5,433 bases of DNA, taken from positions 1 to 5,433 of the forward strand of contig DATIXD010000006.1 of assembly GCA_035518875.1 (NCBI GenBank), in the 5' to 3' direction. This DNA is from DATIXD01 sp035518875 (GTDB lineage: Bacteria; Pseudomonadota; Gammaproteobacteria; Methylococcales; Methylococcaceae). Both the position numbers and the translations under genes were made by a program. The notes beneath the pieces are model-generated. The model saw nothing but the letters and a program-made list of their open reading frames with translations. It did not search any database and was not told the DNA's origin. Below, piece after piece: positions 1 through 5,433 of this stretch. The first letter of the stretch is position 1. Each line of letters starts with the position of its first letter.

Positions 1-105
1 ATTCAATGCCGGAAGATAGACCGATTTGGATATCGTGACACGCTAGCCCACCCCAGTCGGAGCTAAACCGCTGAGGCGTGTGGAAATCCGGCGTCATCCA
101 ATAAG
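1..105 (+). other. Unassigned stretch upstream of a terminator (gene tail or small RNA)
   Basis: No gene can be named here. Two short plus-strand frames enter from the left edge. One ends at TGA 36-38 with residues reading SMPEDRPIWIS, and the other ends at TAA 64-66. Either could be the last codons of an upstream gene, and neither is recognisable. The stretch contains four GGA triplets (11-13, 28-30, 59-61, 82-84). It also contains an imperfect inverted repeat: GGATAT near 28-33 faces AAATCC near 84-89, and ACACGC near 38-43 faces GCGTGT near 76-81. A strong rightward terminator follows at 106-130, so a transcript running rightward ends here. Whether it is an mRNA 3' end or a small RNA cannot be decided from this window. 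Confidence 0.3.
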
Positions 106-130
106 GCCGCCCAACCGAGGCGGCTTTTTT
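106..130 (+). terminator. Rho-independent terminator, rightward
   Basis: A perfect 6-bp GC stem (GCCGCC at 106-111, GGCGGC at 119-124) closes a 7-base loop and is followed directly by six T residues (125-130). This is a textbook intrinsic terminator for whatever is transcribed rightward from beyond the left edge. It is not followed by a T-run in the leftward direction, so it is probably one-directional. Confidence 0.85.
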
Positions 131-173
131 GCACTCACCGCATGGAACGGCGCCCGGCGTTATCCCGAACACG

Positions 174-198
174 AAAAAAGCCGGAATGGGGTTCCGGC
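174..198 (-). terminator. Rho-independent terminator of the tRNA-Pro gene
   Basis: Read on the minus strand, a perfect 7-bp stem (GCCGGAA and TTCCGGC, plus-strand positions 192-198 and 180-186) with a 5-base loop is followed by six T residues (plus-strand A174-A179). It lies 27 bases past the encoded CCA end of the tRNA and in the same direction, so the tRNA gene appears to be a single-gene transcription unit. Confidence 0.85.
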
Positions 199-223
199 CT
201 TCGTTTCTAACTTGCTGATTTTG

Positions 224-302
<79 letters not shown>

Positions 303-339
303 TTCGCGAACTGCCCTAAAGCAGCATTTGAAGCGTTAA

Positions 340-368
340 ATGTTACTTGCATTGGGTATGTGCGTCAA
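340..368 (-). promoter_or_regulatory. Predicted sigma70 promoter of tRNA-Pro
   Basis: On the minus strand a -35 box TTGACG (plus positions 363-368, 5 of 6 consensus) is separated by exactly 17 bases from a -10 box TAACAT (340-345, 4 of 6). Transcription would start near 333, giving a leader of about 30 bases before the mature tRNA 5' end at 302. The position and direction fit the tRNA gene. Confidence 0.65.
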
Positions 369-381
369 CCTGACATAGACT
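352..381 (+). promoter_or_regulatory. Weak candidate promoter for the sensor kinase
   Basis: A weak sigma70-like pair is visible on the plus strand: TTGGGT (352-357) and TAGACT (376-381) with an 18-base spacer. It would start transcription near 388, leaving a leader of about 65 bases before the kinase start. It overlaps the opposite-strand tRNA promoter. The match is modest and other promoters in the 303-451 gap are possible. Confidence 0.25.
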
Positions 382-451
382 ATAGGTTTTCAATGCTCTG
401 AAGAAGCAGCCAGGTCATTTCCTCACCCGTTTTCACCCGGAAAATTCCACG

Positions 452-3205
452 ATGTGGTTCATGACATTCAGACCGGGGATCAAATTCCGCTTGCTATTGT
501 TGGGGGTGGCGCCGGCAGCACTGATCGGGCTTATCCTCGCCGCGTATTTCATCCCTACCCGCGTTGCCGATCTCGATTGGAGCCTGCGCCAACGGGGCGA
601 GCTCATCGCCCGGCACATCGCGGCGGCTTCTGCCTCGGCCCTCGGTTCCGGCAATTACGCCGCGTTGCGAGACCTCGCCGGCGCCGCGCTGCATGAAACC
701 GACGTGATCGAAGTGACCCTTTTCGACCACGCGAAACCCGTAGTCACATCCAAGCCCAATTATCAACAAGATAATGCGGATAATGAGGCCAATCGGCTGG
801 TCGTAAGCGGACCCATCGTTCGCGGTTCGCAATCCCAAAGTCCAGTCGAAGAATCCGATTCCCAGGCCCGGCAATCCACAACACAATCGGACGACGCCAC
901 GATCATCGGCGCCGTGCGCATCGTGCTATCCCGCAGGGAAACGTTGAACAACCAACGCCAAACGATCATTTATAGCCTGTGGGTACTCTTCGGCGGGCTG
1001 CTGCTGACGGGCTTGCTGGCCTACCGTGTGGGCGTGAAAATCAGCGCGCCCATTCTGACCCTGACTGCGGCCACGCATGCGCTCTCAAAAGGCCGGCTGA
1101 ACACTCGGGCACAATCTCGGGCGGAAGCAGAACTGGCTTATCTGCAAGCCGCTTTCAACGCCATGGCGACGGAACTGCAAAAGAACCGGCAAAATCTCGA
1201 AGATCAGGTTCAACAGGCGACCAGACAGTTGCAAGACACGCTCAAGTCGCTGCAAAAGCGCAATGCGGAACTGGAATTGGCGCGCCGGCACGCGGAAATG
1301 CAGACCGAACTCAAGTCCCAGTTCCTGGGGCAAATGAGCCACGAAATTCGCACGCCTATGAACGGCATCATCGGATTCTCCGAAATACTCGCGCAAACGC
1401 CCCTGAGCGAGGAACAGGCAGAACAGTTGAGGTTGATCGAGCGTTCGGCCAAGAACCTCCTGGCCATCATCAACGAGATTCTTGATCTGTCCAAGCTGGA
1501 GGCCGGCAAGATCAGCCTCAACGTTCACGAATTCATGCTCCGACCCTATCTAGAGGATGCCATCGCCCTGCAGACACCGCGCGCCCCCCATCTGCCCATC
1601 ATCCTCTGGATTGAGCCCGCCGTTCCCCAGGCGATCACGGGCGATCCCGTACGGATTCAGCAGGTGATCAACAATCTCCTGGGCAACGCGCTGAAATTCA
1701 CCCGGCAGGGAAGAATCATCGTCCGGGTCCGTCTGCAAGCGACCGCGGAACAACCCCGCTTGCTGTTTTCGGTGTCCGATTCGGGCGACGGCATCTCGCC
1801 GAAAGACAGGGACAACCTGTTCGTCCCTTTTCTCCAGTTGAGTGAATATGCGGTCAATCATGAGCGCGGCGCGGGCCTCGGTTTAGCCATCGCAAAAAAC
1901 ATCGTGGAACGGATGGAAGGCAGAATTCGGGTCGCCAGCCGGCTGGGGAAGGGCACCACTTTCTGGTTCACGTTGCCACTGGTTCCGGTGAAAAAGGAGA
2001 TGGAACGCGCGACGCCGGAATTCAACACGGTGTTGATAGATTCGGATCCGCTTTCCCGACAAGCGCTTCGTTACCAGCTTGAATGTCTGGGTACGACGGT
2101 ATCCTGCTTCGCCTCATTCGATGAATTCATCCGGGAGTATGATGCCGAAGTACACGGCCGACATGTGCTCCTGAACGCACAGTCCTGGCAAGACAAACCC
2201 GGCACGCCTATCAGCCGCTGGCTGGAGCAATCCCGAGCCAAAGACGCCATACCGATTCTGATCCTGCGTGAGCGCCGCCAGCGTTTGCTGAATTTTTTCC
2301 GCCAATTGGGGGCCATCTGCCTGTCCCAGCCCGTGGGAAGCGAACGGCTGCGCGCCGCGTTGCGCTCCCCGGTATCTCCAGCCTACCCGGAATACTCGGA
2401 GCATGTGCCTAAGCCGGAGCCTACCCACCGCGACCAATGCTTCCTTGTGGCCGACGATAACGAAATTAACCGTATGCTCCTGCGGGCACAGCTGTCCAAG
2501 TTCGGTGCTCAAATCACGGAAGCCAGAGACGGTCGGGAAGCCCTTGACCTGATGATGGCAAGGCCCTTCGATCTCATCTTTCTGGACCTGCAAATGCCGG
2601 TCATGGGCGGTCTTGCTGTCATGCAGGAGCTGCGCGGTGCTCCCGGCGTCAATCGGAACACGCCGGTGATCGCCATCACGGCCCACGCCCAGCCGGAACA
2701 AAAAGAAGCCGTCATGCGTAACGGTTTCGCCGATTGCCTGATCAAACCGATCACCGATAACCAGTTAGTGGAGATGATCAAGCGCCGGCCGGTCGCCGGG
2801 AAGAATCCGCGGCCGGCGCAATGGGAAAAACGCTCCGGCCTCAGCGATCTTTACAGTCGGGCGCTTCTGGAAAAAACCGACGGCAACCATGAACTGGCGC
2901 TCACCATCGCGCGGAAACTGTTTCAGGAATTGCCGGAACAGTTGCAGGGCGTTCAGGCCGCGTTGCTGGATCAAAAAGTTGACACCGCCCAGCGCCTCAC
3001 CCACATGATCCATGGCTCAGCGGCTTTTTGCGGGTTCGCCGACCTCCGCCAAGCCGCCGCCAAGCTGGAATCCGGCCTGATTCATCACGCTTCGGGGAAA
3101 ATCTTACGGGAGCTCCAAGATGCGCTGGTGCGGGAAATCGACCTTTTGGTCATCCGCCAGGACGCGATTCTGGCGGCACTGGCGCAAACTCCGGATCACG
3201 CCTGA
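452..3205 (+). CDS. barA: BarA/GacS-type hybrid sensor histidine kinase (HisKA-HATPase-REC-HPt)
   Basis: This 917-residue inner-membrane tripartite sensor kinase is almost the length of E. coli BarA (918). In order: membrane segment ~12-32, periplasmic sensor ~34-170, membrane segment ~171-193, HAMP ~190-243, a coiled-coil stretch to ~285, and HisKA with phospho-acceptor H297 in SHEIRTP. The HATPase domain follows (~395-512), with N412 in the N box, DSGDGI from D443 and GAGLGLAI from G473. Next come a degenerate receiver (~522-640) and an intact receiver (~664-780; D668/D669, phospho-acceptor D712, T743, K765). A C-terminal HPt domain carries H851 in HMIHGSAAFCG. Phosphate should flow H297 to D712 to H851 and then to a UvrY/GacA-type regulator, which is not in this window. 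In known systems that regulator activates CsrA-titrating small RNAs. ATG 452 has a weak GGAAAA ribosome site (439-444) at good spacing; ATG 461 is an alternative. The ligand cannot be told from sequence. Family assignment is firm; orthology to barA/gacS is inferred. Confidence 0.93.
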   Translation: MWFMTFRPGIKFRLLLLGVAPAALIGLILAAYFIPTRVADLDWSLRQRGELIARHIAAASASALGSGNYAALRDLAGAALHETDVIEVTLFDHAKPVVTSKPNYQQDNADNEANRLVVSGPIVRGSQSQSPVEESDSQARQSTTQSDDATIIGAVRIVLSRRETLNNQRQTIIYSLWVLFGGLLLTGLLAYRVGVKISAPILTLTAATHALSKGRLNTRAQSRAEAELAYLQAAFNAMATELQKNRQNLEDQVQQATRQLQDTLKSLQKRNAELELARRHAEMQTELKSQFLGQMSHEIRTPMNGIIGFSEILAQTPLSEEQAEQLRLIERSAKNLLAIINEILDLSKLEAGKISLNVHEFMLRPYLEDAIALQTPRAPHLPIILWIEPAVPQAITGDPVRIQQVINNLLGNALKFTRQGRIIVRVRLQATAEQPRLLFSVSDSGDGISPKDRDNLFVPFLQLSEYAVNHERGAGLGLAIAKNIVERMEGRIRVASRLGKGTTFWFTLPLVPVKKEMERATPEFNTVLIDSDPLSRQALRYQLECLGTTVSCFASFDEFIREYDAEVHGRHVLLNAQSWQDKPGTPISRWLEQSRAKDAIPILILRERRQRLLNFFRQLGAICLSQPVGSERLRAALRSPVSPAYPEYSEHVPKPEPTHRDQCFLVADDNEINRMLLRAQLSKFGAQITEARDGREALDLMMARPFDLIFLDLQMPVMGGLAVMQELRGAPGVNRNTPVIAITAHAQPEQKEAVMRNGFADCLIKPITDNQLVEMIKRRPVAGKNPRPAQWEKRSGLSDLYSRALLEKTDGNHELALTIARKLFQELPEQLQGVQAALLDQKVDTAQRLTHMIHGSAAFCGFADLRQAAAKLESGLIHHASGKILRELQDALVREIDLLVIRQDAILAALAQTPDHA

Positions 3206-3232
3206 TTTAGCTTCTTCCGACCTCGGGCATTC

Positions 3233-3778
3233 TCAGGTTTTGATGAAATGCTCGCGGTAAAATCTGAGCTCGGCGATGGATTCCAGGATGTCGTCCAAGG
3301 CGAGGTGCGAATTCTTTTTCTTGAAATTGTCCTTCAACTCCGGCGCCCACCGGGCTGCCAGCTCCTTCACCGTGGAAACGTCCAGGTTGCGATAGTGAAA
3401 AAAGCCTTCCAGTTTGGGCATGCAGCGGTATAAGAAGCGCCGGTCCTGGCAGATGCTGTTGCCGCACATGGGTGAGGTGTTGGCGGGAACCCACTGTTCC
3501 AGGAACGCCAGCGTCCGCCGTTCGGCTTCCGCCTCATTCACTTCGCTTGCCCTGACCCGGGTGACCAACCCCGACTCGCCATGCTGCTTGCGGTTCCAGT
3601 CGTCCATACGAGCAAGCGTTTCCTCGGTCTGATGCACCGCCAGCACAGGCCCTTCCGCCAGCACGTTGAGCTCCTTGTCGGTCACCACCGTGGCGATTTC
3701 GATGATGAAATCGTTTTGCGGATCCAAGCCGGTCATTTCCAGGTCTATCCAGATGAGATTTTGTGAATCTTGTGCCAT
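3233..3778 (-). CDS. orn: Oligoribonuclease (DEDDh 3'-5' exoribonuclease)
   Basis: Orn degrades two- to five-base RNA fragments to mononucleotides at the end of mRNA decay, and clears pGpG made during cyclic-di-GMP turnover. The chosen start gives 181 residues, the same length as E. coli Orn, with colinear catalytic residues: D12 and E14 in IWIDLEMTG, D112 in QDRRF, H158 and D163 in HLALDD. Nearly the whole chain resembles the family, including GNSICQDRRF, LDVSTVKELA and the REHFIK C-terminus. The frame extends upstream to an ATG at 3820, but 3778 is preferred for three reasons. It has an AAGG ribosome site (plus positions 3787-3790) 8 bases upstream. It gives the family length. The 3820 start would also lie upstream of the predicted transcription start. 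The gene converges on the kinase gene with a 27-base gap and diverges from the M48 protease gene. Orn is essential in several gammaproteobacteria. Annotation is very secure. Confidence 0.97.
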   Translation of the reverse strand: MAQDSQNLIWIDLEMTGLDPQNDFIIEIATVVTDKELNVLAEGPVLAVHQTEETLARMDDWNRKQHGESGLVTRVRASEVNEAEAERRTLAFLEQWVPANTSPMCGNSICQDRRFLYRCMPKLEGFFHYRNLDVSTVKELAARWAPELKDNFKKKNSHLALDDILESIAELRFYREHFIKT

Positions 3779-3801
3779 GTGCGTCGCCTTGGGGATTGAA
3801 C

Positions 3802-3830
3802 TTGTCAGCGATTTTAGCAAAGGCTAAGCT
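3802..3830 (+). promoter_or_regulatory. Candidate promoter for the M48 protease gene
   Basis: TTGTCA (3802-3807, 5 of 6 to the -35 consensus) is followed after 17 bases by TAAGCT (3825-3830), a poor -10 match with T, A and final T conserved. Transcription would start near 3837, about 18 bases before the first ATG. It occupies the same bases as the orn promoter on the other strand. Confidence 0.35.
3811..3819 (-). promoter_or_regulatory. Predicted extended -10 promoter of orn
   Basis: Read on the minus strand the site is TGCTAAAAT: a TG dinucleotide one base upstream of a -10 hexamer matching TATAAT at 5 of 6 positions. No recognisable -35 box lies 16-18 bases upstream, as is often the case for extended -10 promoters. 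Transcription would start near 3804, giving a leader of about 25 bases that contains the orn ribosome site. Confidence 0.5.
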
Positions 3831-3854
3831 GTAACGCCGTTTTGACGCGATCCG

Positions 3855-5111
3855 ATGCAAGAATCCATGAATACCTTCACCCTGATTTTCCTGGCGGTGC
3901 TCGCTCTGTCCTTCGCAGTCGAATTCTGGCTGGCCCGACGTCAGTTTGCCCATGTCCTGGCTCATCGAGACGCCGTGCCGGAAGCTTTCCGCGAGACGAT
4001 TTCCCTGGAAGCGCACCAGAAAGCCGCCGATTACACCCTCGCCAAGGGAAGACTGGGGGAAATCGAGCGCATCGTCGGCGTGGCCGCCCTGCTTCTCTTT
4101 ACCCTGGGCGGCGCCATCGACTGGGTGGCCGGACTATGGGCGGGCTTCGGGCTGTCTCCCACGCCGACCGGCGTGGGTGTCATTCTCACGATCATGATCC
4201 TGATGCAGCTGTTGGAACTGCCCCTGAGCATTTATCAAACTTTCGTCATCGAGGAGCGCTTCGGCTTCAACCGCAACACGCCCAAACAGTTCGTGACCGA
4301 CCTGGCGCTACAGTTCGGCCTGTTGCTCGCCATCGGCGCGCCGCTGTTGGCACTGATCCTGTGGGTGATGGAGGGCGTTGGGCCTTTTTGGTGGGTGCTG
4401 GCCTGGGCCATTCTTCAGCTGTTCTCCATACTCATGAGTTGGGCTTTCCCCACCTTCATCGCCCCTTTATTCAATAAATTCACCCCTCTTGAGGACGCCG
4501 TACTGAAGGCCCGTATCGACGCGCTGTTGAGCCGCTGCGGGTTTCACAGCAAGGGTATTTTCGTGATGGACGGCTCGCGCCGCTCGGGGCATGGCAACGC
4601 CTATTTCACCGGTCTAGGCAACAACAAGCGGATCGTTTTCTTCGACACCCTGGTCAATTCGCTCAGCCATGACGAATTGGAAGCGGTGCTCGCCCACGAG
4701 CTCGGTCATTTCAAGCGCAAGCATGTGCTGAAGATGCTGATCGCCAGCGCGGTTTTGACCTTGATCGGTTTTGCCCTGCTCGGTTGGCTGATGAGCCAGA
4801 ACTGGTTTTACGACGGTCTGGGTGTCGGCGTCCATTCCAACGCCACTGCACTGCTACTGTTCATGTTGATCGCGCCGGTATTTTCCCTGTTCCTGCAACC
4901 GGTCATCGCCTTTTTCCAGCGCAGGCACGAGTTCGAGGCGGACGATTTCGCCGCCATCCATGCCCGCCCGCACAACCTGATCAGCGCGCTGGTCAAGCTC
5001 TACCGCGACAATGCCAGCACCCTGACGCCGGATCCATTGTATTCGGCCTTCCACTATAGCCACCCGCCGGCGGCAATCCGCATCGCCAACCTCGCCGCCA
5101 AGACCTCGTAG
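3855..5111 (+). CDS. Ste24-like M48 family integral-membrane zinc metallopeptidase
   Basis: This 418-residue multi-pass membrane protease has the two-part layout of the CAAX prenyl protease 1 (Ste24/HtpX-related) family. The N-terminal M48_N region carries the conserved VIEERFGFNR motif (131-140). The catalytic region has HELGH at 281-285, where H281 and H285 bind zinc and E282 is the catalytic base. The third zinc ligand is E359 in the EFEAD motif (359-363), and SHPP lies near 402-405. About seven hydrophobic segments are visible (~7-25, 71-92, 104-124, 147-170, 176-198, 291-313, 330-352), matching the seven-helix barrel known for Ste24. Bacteria generally lack CAAX prenylation, so the likely role is cleavage of membrane or mislocalised proteins; the true substrate is unknown. 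The start is uncertain: ATG 3855 and ATG 3867 (beginning MNTFTL, giving 414 residues) both lack a strong ribosome site, and homologs suggest the second. It probably shares a transcript with rsgA, 22 bases downstream. Confidence 0.93.
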   Translation: MQESMNTFTLIFLAVLALSFAVEFWLARRQFAHVLAHRDAVPEAFRETISLEAHQKAADYTLAKGRLGEIERIVGVAALLLFTLGGAIDWVAGLWAGFGLSPTPTGVGVILTIMILMQLLELPLSIYQTFVIEERFGFNRNTPKQFVTDLALQFGLLLAIGAPLLALILWVMEGVGPFWWVLAWAILQLFSILMSWAFPTFIAPLFNKFTPLEDAVLKARIDALLSRCGFHSKGIFVMDGSRRSGHGNAYFTGLGNNKRIVFFDTLVNSLSHDELEAVLAHELGHFKRKHVLKMLIASAVLTLIGFALLGWLMSQNWFYDGLGVGVHSNATALLLFMLIAPVFSLFLQPVIAFFQRRHEFEADDFAAIHARPHNLISALVKLYRDNASTLTPDPLYSAFHYSHPPAAIRIANLAAKTS

Positions 5112-5133
5112 TTCCTGGTTTCATTCAAAATCA

Positions 5134-5433
5134 ATGCTGCAGGGACTGGTGATCGCCCACCTGGGCAAGGGACTGGCGGTGGAGTCACCAGAACGCGGAA
5201 TCGTTCTCTGCCACACCCGCAGGCGTTTGGGCGATGTGGCGGTCGGCGATCGCGTGCGATGGGCGCCCTGCGAGGGTGGGCAGGGCCGGGTCGAGGAAAT
5301 CCTGCCTCGCAACACCGTTCTAACCCGACCGGGCTATGCCGGCAAGATTCGTCCGGTCGCGGCCAATCTGGACCGGGTGTTCGTGGTGATTGCGCCCGTG
5401 CCGGAACCGGACTGGCTTCTGGTCGATCAATAC
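5134..5433 (+). CDS. rsgA: Ribosome small subunit-dependent GTPase A, N-terminal part (cut by window edge)
   Basis: The frame is open from ATG 5134 to the right edge (100 codons, no stop), so only the N-terminal third is present. It matches the RsgA (YjeQ/EngC) OB-fold. The first strand GLVIAHLGKGLAVES starts at residue 4, VGDRV lies at 37-41, and VLTRP at 62-66. The lead-in to the circularly permuted GTPase domain, AANLDRVFVVIAP, spans 76-88. RsgA binds the 30S decoding region and uses GTP to release maturation factors such as RbfA. The G motifs and C-terminal zinc finger lie beyond the window. The basic N-terminal extension of about 35 residues seen in E. coli is absent. No clear ribosome site precedes ATG 5134; the upstream frame stays open for some distance without a good start codon. 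The M48 stop is 22 bases upstream, so translational coupling or co-transcription is likely. The orn-to-rsgA neighbourhood is common in proteobacteria. Confidence 0.93.
   Translation, partial: MLQGLVIAHLGKGLAVESPERGIVLCHTRRRLGDVAVGDRVRWAPCEGGQGRVEEILPRNTVLTRPGYAGKIRPVAANLDRVFVVIAPVPEPDWLLVDQY

Noticed and set aside
433..886. Minus-strand frames opposite the start of the kinase gene
   Set aside because: They are Arg/Ala-rich antisense translations with no motif, and the opposite strand encodes a clear membrane segment and sensor domain.
979..1485. Plus-strand open frame of 168 codons inside the kinase gene
   Set aside because: It overlaps the HAMP and HisKA coding region in another frame; its translation has no family features and the kinase frame is unambiguous.
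2114..2701. Long minus-strand open frame (195 codons) opposite the kinase receiver region
   Set aside because: It is antisense to strongly conserved receiver motifs, has no recognisable domain, and reflects GC-rich codon bias in the real gene.
3217..3226. CCGA-CC-TCGG hairpin between the kinase and orn genes as a bidirectional terminator
   Set aside because: The stem is only 4 bp with a 2-base loop and there is no T-run in either direction.
3779..3820. Upstream ATG (3820) as the orn start
   Set aside because: The extra 14 residues are not seen in Orn proteins, the predicted promoter and transcription start lie inside this stretch, and the downstream ATG has a proper ribosome site and gives exactly 181 residues.

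Overview
The window looks like ordinary chromosomal DNA from a GC-rich gammaproteobacterium. The evidence is a BarA/GacS-type tripartite hybrid sensor kinase, an oligoribonuclease that matches the Escherichia coli protein residue for residue at its active site, and a proline tRNA with an encoded CCA end. I cannot fix the genus. A methylotroph-like gammaproteobacterium is possible but is only an impression.

Layout from left to right. Positions 1-105 hold no gene I can name: either the tail of an upstream gene or part of a small RNA. A clear rightward intrinsic terminator follows at 106-130. A tRNA-Pro(GGG) gene lies on the minus strand at 226-302, with its own terminator (174-198) and a good sigma70-type promoter (340-368). 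Diverging from it, after a 149-base gap, is the large sensor kinase gene at 452-3205, whose protein has the full histidine kinase, receiver and HPt phosphorelay. Only 27 bases later it meets the convergent oligoribonuclease gene orn (3233-3778, minus strand). Across a 76-base divergent promoter region, an integral-membrane Ste24-like M48 zinc protease gene (3855-5111) starts. It is followed after 22 bases by the start of rsgA, a ribosome-assembly GTPase gene cut off by the right edge of the window.

How the genes relate. The kinase is the input of a BarA/UvrY (GacS/GacA) type pathway, which in known gammaproteobacteria drives GGA-rich small RNAs that titrate CsrA/RsmA. Its cognate response regulator gene is not in the window. 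Orn finishes mRNA decay by degrading oligoribonucleotides and pGpG. RsgA acts in late 30S subunit maturation. The M48 protease is probably a membrane quality-control enzyme, and its short spacing suggests co-transcription with rsgA. I see no mobile element, CRISPR array, phage gene or clearly novel system. The most interesting leads are the GGA-rich, foldable stretch just before the first terminator, the degenerate receiver inside the kinase, and the tightly packed divergent promoters.
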